DNA of 35,035 nucleotides from Hyphomicrobiales bacterium (lineage in GTDB: Bacteria > Pseudomonadota > Alphaproteobacteria > Rhizobiales > Beijerinckiaceae), in the NCBI GenBank assembly GCA_025356415.1, contig JANXTB010000060.1, forward strand, positions 1 to 35,035. Direction: 5' to 3'. The position numbers and the translations under genes were made by a program. Below, piece after piece: positions 23,873-32,259 of this stretch; positions within the stretch are counted from its first letter, which is position 1; every line of letters begins with the position of its first letter. The notes beneath the pieces were generated by a model that had not been told where the DNA came from, did no database searches, and was given only the letters and a program-made list of their open reading frames with translations.

Positions 23873-24694
23873 ATGTCGACCATGATTGATGATTCCGCCC
23901 CGCCGGAGGCCGCGCTCCGGCCTCTCGCATCGAGCCGCTTCGGACGGATCGGCGAGGCGCTCGGCTATCTCGCGGGCCTGCTCCTCTTCTGGGAGGCGGT
24001 CGTCTATCTGCTGGATGTGCCGCCCTACGTGTTCCCGGCGCCGCGCGCGGTTGCGACGTCGCTGTGGCAGGGCCTGTCGTCGGGAACCTTCTTCTATCAT
24101 CTCGGCGTGACGCTGTTTGAAGTGCTGATCGGCTTCGTCGCCGGCTCGTTGATCGGATTGCTGCTCGGCATCGGCATGGTCACGGTGCCGTTTCTCAATC
24201 GCGTGCTCTATCCCTACGTAATCGCGATTCAGACCGTGCCGAAGGTGGCGATCGCACCGCTGATGATCGTGTGGTTCGGTTTCGGCGTGCAGTCGAAGAT
24301 CATCCTGGTCGCCATGGCATGCATGTTCCCCGTGCTGGTGAACACGATCGCTGGCTTGCGCTCGACCGATTCCGACCGCCTCTCGCTGGTGCGTGCGATG
24401 TGCGGATCGCGGCTGCAGGTCTTGCGCTATGTCCAGCTGCCGAGTGCGCTTCCCTATATTTTTGCAGGGCTCAACACCGGCGTCGTGCTCGCCATCATCG
24501 GCGCCATCGTGGGTGAATTCGTCGGAGCGCGCGTCGGCATCGGCGTACTCATCCTGCAAGCCAATTTCGCGCTCGATCTTGCAACCGTCTTCGCGCTCCT
24601 CGTCGTGCTTTCCGCGACGGGCGTTCTCCTGAACGGCGCCATGCACCTGGTTGAACGACGCGTCTGCTTCTGGAGCGGCCGCAGTTCGAAGTGA
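23873..24694 (+). CDS. ABC transporter permease (NitT/TauT type)
   Basis: This 273-residue protein has six membrane helices and the cytoplasmic EAA-type loop SRLQVLRYVQLPSALPYIF that contacts the ATPase. The segment IQTVPKVAIAPLMIVWFGFG is the family hallmark of SsuC/TauC-like permeases. It starts 10 bases after the ATPase gene, with GAAAGG before the ATG at 23873, and ends 7 bases before the SDR gene, so all are co-transcribed. The substrate is not determinable, but the cluster points to an aromatic or heterocyclic acid. Confidence 0.95.
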   Translation: MSTMIDDSAPPEAALRPLASSRFGRIGEALGYLAGLLLFWEAVVYLLDVPPYVFPAPRAVATSLWQGLSSGTFFYHLGVTLFEVLIGFVAGSLIGLLLGIGMVTVPFLNRVLYPYVIAIQTVPKVAIAPLMIVWFGFGVQSKIILVAMACMFPVLVNTIAGLRSTDSDRLSLVRAMCGSRLQVLRYVQLPSALPYIFAGLNTGVVLAIIGAIVGEFVGARVGIGVLILQANFALDLATVFALLVVLSATGVLLNGAMHLVERRVCFWSGRSSK

Positions 24695-24701
24695 GGACGC
24701 C

Positions 24702-25361
24702 ATGCCGACCTTGTTCATTACCGGAGCCGCAGGCGGACTCGGACTCGAATTCGTCCGCCAATATCGCGAGGCCGGCTGGACAATCATCGCGCCGACGCGC
24801 GCCGATATGGACGTGACCGACCGGAATTCGATCGAAGCTTATGTTGCGAAGCTCGGCGATGTCGCCGTCGATGTGTTGATCAACAATGCAGGCATGCGCA
24901 ATGCGACGCCGCAAGCGAGCCAACTCGGCGCCTTCACGGCTGAAGGCTGGATGCCGACGCTTGCGACCAATGTGATCGGCCCCGCGCTGGTGACGCAGGC
25001 CGTGCTGCCGCTTGTGCGGCGCGGCGCGCAAAAAAAGATCGTTCTGCTGTCGAGCCGGCTGGGATCTCTGGCGGCTGGCGGCGGCGGAAACTCTGGCGGC
25101 GGCGCCAGCAGCTATTACGCCTATCGCGTGTCAAAGACGGCGGTGAACCAGCTCGGCCGCTGTCTTGCCATTGATCTTGGGCCCGAAGGCTTCATCTGCG
25201 CCCTGCTCGATCCCGGCTGGGTTCGCACGCCGATGGGCGGCGCGCAGGCGGCGCTTACACCGGAGGAAAGCGTCGCGAAAATGCGAAAAGTTATTGCGGG
25301 CCTTGAGGCGACCGACAATGGCCGGTTTATTTCGCTCGACGGCGAGACGGTCCCTTGGTGA
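24702..25361 (+). CDS. SDR family oxidoreductase
   Basis: This 219-residue short-chain dehydrogenase has the cofactor motif TGAAGGLG, the NNAG motif (LINNAGMRNA), SSRLGSL, the catalytic YAYRVSK (Y followed after three residues by K, YRVSK) and DPGWVRTPMG. It therefore has a complete active site, unlike the SDR-like protein at 17845. A Gly/Ser-rich insert (AAGGGGNSGGGASSYY) precedes the catalytic tyrosine. The ATG at 24702 follows GAGG, 7 bases after the permease stop. It ends the rightward operon and is a better candidate for the diol or alcohol oxidation step in the pathway. Confidence 0.92.
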   Translation: MPTLFITGAAGGLGLEFVRQYREAGWTIIAPTRADMDVTDRNSIEAYVAKLGDVAVDVLINNAGMRNATPQASQLGAFTAEGWMPTLATNVIGPALVTQAVLPLVRRGAQKKIVLLSSRLGSLAAGGGGNSGGGASSYYAYRVSKTAVNQLGRCLAIDLGPEGFICALLDPGWVRTPMGGAQAALTPEESVAKMRKVIAGLEATDNGRFISLDGETVPW

Positions 25362-25376
25362 GCGGGCCGCCTCTCG

Positions 25377-26405
25377 TCAGTCCGTTTTCTTGATCACCGC
25401 ATTGATGCGCTCGGTGACCGAGGCGTCCATCTGCTTGAAGATGTCCGTCTCGAGCTTTCGGATCTGTTCGGCATCTTGATACTCGATATAGCGCAGGGAT
25501 TTTTCGCCCTCAGCCTTGAGGTCCGGATCGGTGAGCGCCTTGCGCGTGGCGTCCTGCATATAGGCAAGCCGCTCTTTCGAAAGGCCCGGCGGCGCAACGA
25601 GAATGCGGCCGAAGACGTCGATGTTCGTCCGAAGATTGAGCCAGAATTTTCCCTCGTCGGTGAGGCCCGGCGTTTCGAAGATGGTTGGCGTGTCCGGGAA
25701 GAAGCGCGACCGATTGTGCGACATGGTCGCAATGGGACGCACGGATTCACTTTTCACATAATTATAAGCCGATGATTCATTGGTTATCATGCCTTCGGAT
25801 TCACCGCGCGCCAGCGCCAGAGCGGCGTCGTTGGTCGTGCGGTAGCCCATGATGACCTTGCATTTGATCGACAGCGATTCACAGATCAGCGCCGCGCCGT
25901 CGGACAAACCATCCATCGGGCCGGTGGCGGCCCAGAGCATCTGATCCTTGCGGCGCGCGATATCCGCCGCCGATTTGATGCTCGAATTGACGCCGGCCAA
26001 GAGCACGTCAGGCGAGAAGCCCGTGCCTCCGAGGAAGTTCAGTTTCTGCATGTCGTAACGCACGCCGCTCTGCTGCGTGATCTGCGCCAGGATCGCGCCA
26101 TTGCCCTTGACGAGCATGAGCTGCAATCCGTCCGGCGGCGCGATGTAAATACCGTTGAGCGCGGTAATGCCGCCCGCGCCCGGCTTGTTTTCAACCACGA
26201 CAGAGGCGTTCAGATACTTCTTCAGGTAGGGCGCGATCATGCGCGCATAGACGTCATATCCACCGCCCGGGGCGTAGCCGACCACTATTCGAACTGTCTT
26301 GCCTTCGAAGTAGGCGCTTTCAGAGGATTGCGCGCGAACCGCCGATGACAAGCCGACGGCGGCGACGCAGACAAATGCTGCTCGAAGAAGATAAGTCCGC
26401 GTCAT
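25377..26405 (-). CDS. Orphan TctC/Bug-family substrate-binding protein (copy 3)
   Basis: This 342-residue receptor has a signal peptide (MTRTYLLRAAFVCVAAVGLSS, cleavage near VRA|QSS) and the loop GYAPGGGYDVYARMIAPYLKKYL followed by VENKPGAGGITALN. The later part diverges from the other copies (GPMDGLSDGAALICESLSIKC). AGGGAG precedes the ATG at 26405. It is convergent with the ABC/SDR operon and co-directional with the DUF1989 gene upstream. A sequence CGTATTCAA at 26451 resembles the GntR boxes with two mismatches. No TctA or TctB is present. Confidence 0.92.
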   Translation of the reverse strand: MTRTYLLRAAFVCVAAVGLSSAVRAQSSESAYFEGKTVRIVVGYAPGGGYDVYARMIAPYLKKYLNASVVVENKPGAGGITALNGIYIAPPDGLQLMLVKGNGAILAQITQQSGVRYDMQKLNFLGGTGFSPDVLLAGVNSSIKSAADIARRKDQMLWAATGPMDGLSDGAALICESLSIKCKVIMGYRTTNDAALALARGESEGMITNESSAYNYVKSESVRPIATMSHNRSRFFPDTPTIFETPGLTDEGKFWLNLRTNIDVFGRILVAPPGLSKERLAYMQDATRKALTDPDLKAEGEKSLRYIEYQDAEQIRKLETDIFKQMDASVTERINAVIKKTD

Positions 26406-26473
26406 GAAATGCTCCCTGACTTTGCCATAAGGACGAATGACATGCAGATGCGTATTCAAGGAACGTGCCGGTT

Positions 26474-27109
26474 TCAGGCGGCCTTCAAAACTTCGACGCT
26501 CGCGCCCGTCGTTCCGCCGATGGAGGAATCCGGACAGACGCTGATCGCCACGAGCAGATCCATTTCCGCCCGCAGGATGACGAAGCCGCCCGGCGCATGC
26601 GGTCGCACATGCGAGTGGACGAGCTCGCCGTCGGGGCGGATGATCATGTCCTGAAAGATGTTGAACGGGCTCGGAATGTCCTCCAGCGGGATGCCGAAGG
26701 GCGCGAGCACATTGCTCAGGTTTTCCGTGCAGCCGTGCGTGGGCATTTCCGTGAGCGGGCGTCCGTAAGTGATTTCCCACATGCCGCGCGCCACCGCCAG
26801 TTCATGCCGCTTGCGGCTGCACATGCCTTCCTGAAGATCGTGGTGACCGTCCTTGAACGTGTCCTCCACGATCGTCGCCATCGTGTTATTCAACTTGGAA
26901 ATCAGGGAACCGCCGGTGGTGATGAACACCTTGCGCTGGTTGGCCTTGGTGCGAGCCTGATCGAAGCGCTCGCGCAGATTATGCTGGTTGAAGCAGACGA
27001 AATCGATGATCGTTTGTGAGGTGAGCCTGACGAGCTGTCCCTGTTTCAGCTCGAAAGTGAAGCCGACATTGCGCGGAAGAGATTTGTCCCAAAGCGTTTC
27101 GTACTGCAT
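26474..27109 (-). CDS. DUF1989 (urea-carboxylase-associated) family protein
   Basis: This 211-residue protein matches the DUF1989 family, often encoded beside urea amidolyase genes. Conserved pieces include KQGQLVRLTSQTIIDFVCFN, LRERFDQARTKANQRKVFIT, CSRKRHELA, GCTENLSNVL and PSPFNIFQDM. The Cys and His residues suggest a metal site. The function is unproved; members occur near urea, guanidine and aminopyrimidine degradation genes. Here it lies 68 bases upstream of TctC copy 3 on the same strand and divergent from the FAH gene. Confidence 0.85.
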   Translation of the reverse strand: MQYETLWDKSLPRNVGFTFELKQGQLVRLTSQTIIDFVCFNQHNLRERFDQARTKANQRKVFITTGGSLISKLNNTMATIVEDTFKDGHHDLQEGMCSRKRHELAVARGMWEITYGRPLTEMPTHGCTENLSNVLAPFGIPLEDIPSPFNIFQDMIIRPDGELVHSHVRPHAPGGFVILRAEMDLLVAISVCPDSSIGGTTGASVEVLKAA

Positions 27110-27316
27110 GCGCTGCCTCCGTTTTCATCCGTTGCATGCGAGCGACTGATCTTCGCGCCAGACCAGGGGGAGGATCGATCGGCTCCGACAGGTCTTATTT
27201 ATTCCGCGCCTTGCTTTGCTGCTCGAAAGTGGCGAGCATCAGATTGCCCGTCCGAAATGATCAGAAATCAGCCGTTTCTCGCGCGCGGCGATCCATACGC
27301 AGCCAGATTTTGCGCG

Positions 27317-27346
27317 CTTGACAAGATTATCGACAATCCTGAATCT
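27317..27346 (+). promoter_or_regulatory. Possible promoter of the FAH-bicupin operon
   Basis: CTTGACA (27317-27323) matches the alphaproteobacterial -35, followed 17 bases later by a weak -10 GAATCT (27341-27346). On the minus strand the same region reads TTGTC-N6-TTGTC, which could be half-sites for a regulator. The gap 27110-27392 between the divergent DUF1989 and FAH genes shows nothing else clear. Confidence 0.35.
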
Positions 27347-27392
27347 GATCAACGACTTTTGCCTTGCACCTCAATGACATTCGGAGAGCGCC

Positions 27393-28253
27393 GTGAAACT
27401 GTTGCGGATTGGAAAGCCTGGGCAGGAACGGCCCGCAATCATCGACGATGCGAATGCGATCCGCGATCTGTCGGGCGTCGTCAGCGATATCGATGGCGCC
27501 GCGATCAGCCCGGAAGGCCTCGCCCGCTTGCGCGCGACTAACCTTGCAACATTGCCGATTGTCGATGCGAGCGAGCGGATCGGTCCCTGCGTCGCGCGCC
27601 CGCTCAATTATGTCTGCATCGGCCTGAATTATGCGGACCACGCGCGCGAGGCCGGCCTGCCCTTGCCGAAAGAACCGATCATCTTTCTGAAATCGCTCAG
27701 CGCCTACTGCGGGCCCAATGACGACGTGATTATTCCGCGCGGCTCTAGGAAGACTGACTGGGAGGTCGAGCTCGGCGTCGTCATCGGTACACTCGCGCGC
27801 AACGTCGCGCTCGACCGGGCACTCGACTACGTCGCCGGCTATTGCGTCTGCAACGATGTCAGCGAACGCGAATACCAGGTTGAAAGAGGCGGCCAGTGGG
27901 ACAAAGGCAAGGGCTGCGACACGTTCGGCCCGACAGGTCCATGGCTTGTCACGAAGGATGAAATTCCCGATCCGCAAGATCTCGCACTCTGGCTCGATCT
28001 CGACGGAGTCCGCGTGCAAAGCGGCAACACGAGCACCATGATTTTCAGCGTGGCCGAGATCGTCAGCTATGTGAGCCAGTTCATCACGCTCCACCCCGGC
28101 GACATCATCTCCACCGGTACGCCGCCCGGCGTCGGCATGGGACGTAAGCCGGAACCTGTCTATCTGAAGCCGGGACAAGTGATGCGCGTCGGCGTCGCCG
28201 GACTTGGCGAACAGCAGCAGCGCGTCGTGCCTTACGAAGATTCAGCGTCCTGA
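27393..28253 (+). CDS. Fumarylacetoacetate hydrolase family protein
   Basis: This 286-residue protein has the FAH fold with metal ligands E124 and E126 (DWEVELGVVIG) and D155 (CNDVSERE), and a catalytic histidine H83 in NYADHAREAG. Further conserved parts are KGKGCDTFGPTGPWLVT and STGTPPGVGMG. FAH-family enzymes cut C-C bonds in acylpyruvates such as fumarylpyruvate, or isomerise or decarboxylate oxo-acids. It begins at GTG 27393 after GGAGAG. The bicupin gene follows 10 bases later; that pairing fits a gentisate-like route, where a bicupin opens the ring and an FAH protein splits the product. Confidence 0.95.
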   Translation: MKLLRIGKPGQERPAIIDDANAIRDLSGVVSDIDGAAISPEGLARLRATNLATLPIVDASERIGPCVARPLNYVCIGLNYADHAREAGLPLPKEPIIFLKSLSAYCGPNDDVIIPRGSRKTDWEVELGVVIGTLARNVALDRALDYVAGYCVCNDVSEREYQVERGGQWDKGKGCDTFGPTGPWLVTKDEIPDPQDLALWLDLDGVRVQSGNTSTMIFSVAEIVSYVSQFITLHPGDIISTGTPPGVGMGRKPEPVYLKPGQVMRVGVAGLGEQQQRVVPYEDSAS

Positions 28254-28263
28254 AGGAGCGAAG

Positions 28264-29256
28264 ATGACGACCTTCTACGATGAGTGGCTCAACGCCCGGC
28301 ACGACATAGAGATCGAGCTCGAAAACTCCGGCTTCGTCGCGCGCGATCGCGACATTCCCTGGGTCAGCACGGTGCAAGATGCGAAGTGCAAGCTGATGAT
28401 CGCCAATCATCTCGGCTTTGCGACCATGGGCAGCAATGTGCTGAAGGCGGAGATCCCGGTCGGCTGGCACACGGGCAAGCATCGGCACGGCGAGGAATCG
28501 CTGCACATACTTGAGGGCGAGGGTTTCTCGATCATCGCCGGCCAGCGCTTCGACTGGCACAAGAGCAGCACGCTGCAGATCCCCTACTGGGCCGAGCATC
28601 AGCATTTCAACACGGGATCGACGCCCGTTCTTTATGTTTCGGCGATGGCGTTCGATCTCGAGCGCTTCGTTCGCGTAGCCCGCCTTGAGCAGATCGAGAC
28701 CTGTGGCCCCAACGCGCCCGACGTGCTCGAGCAGGCGCCGCCCGCTCAGGGCGAGTTTTACAAGAGCGGCGATCGCGCCGTCATTCACATCGAAAATGCG
28801 CCGACGGATGATTCCTTCGAGCCGCAAGGAAACATCGCCGCGCTCAAGAACCAGCATGATTTCCTGCAATATCTCGTCGTGCCCAAGAACGGCTTTCGCG
28901 CGATCAGCGTCGCGATCACGCATCAATGGGTCGAGCCGGCCTATCACAAGAGCGGACGCCACAAGCACCTGGAGGCGGTCGTGTATGCGGTGGAAGGCGA
29001 AGGCTACACCGAGATGCAGGGCAGACGCGTGCCCTGGGAGGCCGGAGACGTGCTCTATGTGCCGCCCGCGATGTGGGAGCACGAGCACATGAACGACAAT
29101 CCGAATCCGATCAAGCAGCTCCGCATCGCATTCGGCATTCGCACGTGGTTCACCGACATCTGGCCCGAAGGCTACACCAACACGCGCATCTACGACGAAA
29201 ACGGCAAGCCTATCGAGGCGGGACGGATCGTTCGTGAGCGCCAGCGCGAGCGCTGA
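28264..29256 (+). CDS. Two-cupin dioxygenase-like protein (gentisate-1,2-dioxygenase-like)
   Basis: This 330-residue protein has two cupin domains. The first has H73-x-H75, E77/E78 and H112/H114 (GKHRHGEESLHILEGEG ... EHQHFN). The second has H233-x-H235, E237 and H273/H275 (GRHKHLEAVVYAVEGEG ... WEHEHMN). Both have the His-His-(Glu)-His set for a metal. Gentisate and related ring-cleaving dioxygenases share this double-cupin build, often with one working metal site. GAAGGAGCG precedes the ATG, directly after the FAH gene. Ring cleavage is inferred from fold and operon; the substrate is unknown. Confidence 0.88.
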   Translation: MTTFYDEWLNARHDIEIELENSGFVARDRDIPWVSTVQDAKCKLMIANHLGFATMGSNVLKAEIPVGWHTGKHRHGEESLHILEGEGFSIIAGQRFDWHKSSTLQIPYWAEHQHFNTGSTPVLYVSAMAFDLERFVRVARLEQIETCGPNAPDVLEQAPPAQGEFYKSGDRAVIHIENAPTDDSFEPQGNIAALKNQHDFLQYLVVPKNGFRAISVAITHQWVEPAYHKSGRHKHLEAVVYAVEGEGYTEMQGRRVPWEAGDVLYVPPAMWEHEHMNDNPNPIKQLRIAFGIRTWFTDIWPEGYTNTRIYDENGKPIEAGRIVRERQRER

Positions 29257-29274
29257 CGGTTCCGCATCCGGATT

Positions 29275-30321
29275 TCACTTCGGCATCTGGATGAACGCCG
29301 CGACAGCGTCGACGATTTCCTTCGGGCTATTGTTCATCTCGGTGATCAATTGCGCCATTTCCGCGCCGCTGAACGGATCGACGTCGAGGCCGAGCCGCTC
29401 GGCGTCCTTCAAAAAGGCCGGGTCCTTCATCGTCGCATCGAAGGCGGTGCGCATCGCGTTGGCGCGCTCTGGTGGAACATCGGCGGCCATCACGAACGGA
29501 TAGGCCATGCTGAACTTGCGCGCATAGAAGCGCAGCATGTCCTTGTCTTCCTGTTTGCTCGCGAGTTCGATGGCTGTCGGCACATCAGGCAACTGGCGCA
29601 TGCGCTTGACGCCGAATTGCACGAGCACACGCACCTTCCCGTCGCGGAACCAGTCAGGCCGCGCCGAGGTGAGATTGGGAAGGATGGCGCTGTTGCCCTG
29701 GATCTCGCCACGCTCGGCGGCGATGAAGACATCGTTTTGTCCCTCGTAGCCAGTGACAATGTCGAACTTGGCGCCCATGAGCCGCGAGAGAATGAGCGGC
29801 AGCGTATAATTGTCGCCGCCGACCGCCGTCGATCCCAGCACGATCTTGTTAGTCAGCAGGTCGTTGAAGGTTTTCGCCGGCGCTGTGTGCCACACCCAAA
29901 GCACATGCGGCTGCTGCAGCGGCGATCCGATCCATTGCAGCTTCTCGACATCGAACAGGATCTTGCCGCCGCCCTTCGACAGCATCTTCAGCGGACCTTC
30001 GAGCGCGATGTTGGGATTGGTCATGCCCATCACCGTGCCGTCTTTTTTGGCGGGGTTGGAAATGTAATTCATCATCGTCAGACTGGACGCACCCGCCATG
30101 TTCGACACGACGAAATTCGGCTTGCCGGGAATATGCTTGCCCATATGCGCGACGACCGCGCGCGACACGAGATCATAGGCCCCGCCCGCGCCCGCGCCGA
30201 CGATATGCGTGATCGTCTTGCCCGCGTAGAAATCGCCGACAGGATCGGCGGCGAGCGCCTGCCCGGCATATGAAGCCAGAATGGCCGACGCGAAACCGGC
30301 CAGAGCCAAGGCTCTTCCCAT
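29275..30321 (-). CDS. Orphan TctC/Bug-family substrate-binding protein (copy 4)
   Basis: This 348-residue receptor has a signal peptide (cleavage near QALA|ADP) and the loop GAGAGGAYDLVSRAVVAHMGKHIPG, then SNMAGASSLTMMNY, and VWHTAPAKTFNDL shared with copies 2 and 5. The stretch MKDPAFLKDAERLGLDVDPFSGAEMAQLI is close to the matching part of copy 5, suggesting duplication. AGGGGAGGATC precedes the ATG at 30321. It is convergent with the FAH-bicupin operon and divergent from the racemase operon. No TctA or TctB is present. Confidence 0.92.
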   Translation of the reverse strand: MGRALALAGFASAILASYAGQALAADPVGDFYAGKTITHIVGAGAGGAYDLVSRAVVAHMGKHIPGKPNFVVSNMAGASSLTMMNYISNPAKKDGTVMGMTNPNIALEGPLKMLSKGGGKILFDVEKLQWIGSPLQQPHVLWVWHTAPAKTFNDLLTNKIVLGSTAVGGDNYTLPLILSRLMGAKFDIVTGYEGQNDVFIAAERGEIQGNSAILPNLTSARPDWFRDGKVRVLVQFGVKRMRQLPDVPTAIELASKQEDKDMLRFYARKFSMAYPFVMAADVPPERANAMRTAFDATMKDPAFLKDAERLGLDVDPFSGAEMAQLITEMNNSPKEIVDAVAAFIQMPK

Positions 30322-30463
30322 GCGATCCTCCCCTTGGGCGCCCTTGTGGACGGACGCTCCGGGACTAAGGCTAATCCGCGCGACGCCGCCGCGTCAACGC
30401 AGGGCCAAAGTTGCGGCGCAGCGCGGCGCGGCCTAGCATAAGAAAAAAAGCGAGGGGAAAGCC

Positions 30464-31171
30464 ATGGCATCGCGCGTCGGACTGATCATTCCGTCATCGA
30501 ACCGCATGGTCGAGGAGGAAATGGTCGGCTTTTTCCCGAGCGACGTTGTCGCCCATGTCACCCGCCTGCGCATGACGGGCGGCAACCGCAAGGCGCTCGA
30601 CGAACTCCTGCCCGAGGTGGAGGCCGCCTGCGCCGCTCTCGCTGACGCCAAATGCGATGTCATCATCTTCCACTGCACAGCCAATTCCATGTCGGAGGGC
30701 GTTGGCGGCGAAGAGCGCCTGCTGGCCGCGCTGAAGCGCGCGGGCGCGCCCAAGGCCGCCACCACATCATCGGCCATCACGCAGGCGCTGCGCGCGCTGG
30801 GCGCCAAATCCGTCGCCCTCGTCACGCCTTACGACACGAAAGTGACCGACAAGGAGGCGCATTTCCTCGAGGATCAGGGTTTCACCGTGCCGTTCTCGAA
30901 GGGCTGGACGCTCGCTGGCAGCGACGCCTATTGCGCGACGCCGCCCGACGTCTGGCGCGAGTGCATGCTGGAGGCGACGCCTGCGCACGCCGACGCCATG
31001 TTCCTCTCTTGCGCCAATGTGCAGGGGATCAAGATCATCGACGACGTCGAGGCGACAACCGGGACGCCGATGATCACCAGCAACCAAGCGGTGATTTTCG
31101 AAGCCTTGCGCCAGATCCGCTGGCGCGGCGAGAAACGCCCGCCGGGCCGGGTCTTCCAGACGCTCGGGTAA
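30464..31171 (+). CDS. Asp/Glu racemase superfamily enzyme (maleate isomerase/arylmalonate decarboxylase-like)
   Basis: This 235-residue protein has the two active-site cysteines of the superfamily at C71 (IIFHCTANS) and C183 (MFLSCANVQG), with N13 (IPSSNRMVEEE) near the N-terminus. The best fits are maleate cis-trans isomerase and arylmalonate decarboxylase; hydantoin racemases are more distant relatives. GAGGGGAAAG precedes the ATG. It begins the operon racemase - TctC - HyuA - HyuB. A maleate isomerase fits the end of several heteroaromatic pathways (for example nicotinate); a racemase would fit hydantoin opening. The sequence alone cannot choose. Confidence 0.85.
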   Translation: MASRVGLIIPSSNRMVEEEMVGFFPSDVVAHVTRLRMTGGNRKALDELLPEVEAACAALADAKCDVIIFHCTANSMSEGVGGEERLLAALKRAGAPKAATTSSAITQALRALGAKSVALVTPYDTKVTDKEAHFLEDQGFTVPFSKGWTLAGSDAYCATPPDVWRECMLEATPAHADAMFLSCANVQGIKIIDDVEATTGTPMITSNQAVIFEALRQIRWRGEKRPPGRVFQTLG

Positions 31172-31229
31172 ACTGTGCTATCGTTGGACATGACGGGCCG
31201 CCTAAGAGCCCGCGCCATGGAGGATTCAA

Positions 31230-32252
31230 ATGGGGCTATTCATCCGGGCTCTCGCGCTCGCGCCTATCGTCTGTCCGCTGGCGGCGCATGCGGACGACGC
31301 GGCGTTTTTCCGTGACAAGCAGATGCGGCTCGTCGTCGGCTCGGCGGCGGGCTCCGGCTATGACGTGAATGCGCGCCTTTTCGCGCGCCATTATGCAAGC
31401 CACCTGCCCGGCACGCCCAACATCATCGTGCAGAATCAGGTTGGCGCCGGAAGCGTCGCCATGGCGAACGGTCTTTACAACACCGCGCCCAAGGACGGCT
31501 CGGTGATTGGCGCCGCGATCAACGGCATGCCGACCTCGGCCCTGTTCACGCCGGAAGTGACGCAGTTCGATCCGCGCAAATTCAACTGGCTCGGCAGCAC
31601 CAACCGCGACACGCAGATCACTTACGTCTGGCACACGGCGCCGGTGAAATCGCTTGCCGACCTGATGAAGACGGAAATCGTGGTCGGCGCGACGACGCCG
31701 GGCACGACACAATTCGAATATCCGATCGTGGCGGCAAAGCTGCTCGGCCTGAAATACAAACTTATTTCGGGCTACAAGGGCACGACCGACATTCATCTCG
31801 CGATGGAACGCGGCGAAGTGCAGGGCATGGGCTCGAACGCCTGGCTCAGCCTGAAGACGCTCAATGCCGACTGGGTCAGGGATGGAAAAGTCATCCCCAT
31901 CGTCCAGTTCAATTTCGAGCGCAATCCGGATCTGCCGAACGTGCCGACGATCTTCGAGGCGACGAAGACCGAGGCTGACCGCCAGGCCATGGCGCTGATG
32001 GTGGGGCGTCTCGAATATGGCCGCCCCTTCTTCCTGCCGCCCGGCGTGCCGGCCGAGCGCGTGCAGCTGATGCGGCGCGCCTTCGATGCGACAATGAAAG
32101 ATCCCGCTTATCTCGCCGATGCCGAACGCGTGCAAATCGACATTGACCCCATCACCGGCGAGCGCGTCGCCGAACTGGTCGACAAGGCGATGGCGACCCC
32201 GCCCGATGTGGTGGAGCGTGTCCGCCAGGCGTTGAATTCCGGAGGAAAGTAA
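31230..32252 (+). CDS. TctC/Bug-family substrate-binding protein (copy 5)
   Basis: This 340-residue receptor has a signal peptide (cleavage near AAHA|DDA), the loop GSAAGSGYDVNARLFARHYASHLPG, VQNQVGAGSVAMANGLYN and VWHTAPVKSLADL. It starts 58 bases after the racemase-like gene and ends 7 bases before HyuA, so it is part of this operon, unlike the other copies. It probably delivers the substrate of the HyuA/HyuB enzyme. The membrane partner (TctA/TctB) is not in the window. Confidence 0.92.
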   Translation: MGLFIRALALAPIVCPLAAHADDAAFFRDKQMRLVVGSAAGSGYDVNARLFARHYASHLPGTPNIIVQNQVGAGSVAMANGLYNTAPKDGSVIGAAINGMPTSALFTPEVTQFDPRKFNWLGSTNRDTQITYVWHTAPVKSLADLMKTEIVVGATTPGTTQFEYPIVAAKLLGLKYKLISGYKGTTDIHLAMERGEVQGMGSNAWLSLKTLNADWVRDGKVIPIVQFNFERNPDLPNVPTIFEATKTEADRQAMALMVGRLEYGRPFFLPPGVPAERVQLMRRAFDATMKDPAYLADAERVQIDIDPITGERVAELVDKAMATPPDVVERVRQALNSGGK

Positions 32253-32259
32253 GATTCCA

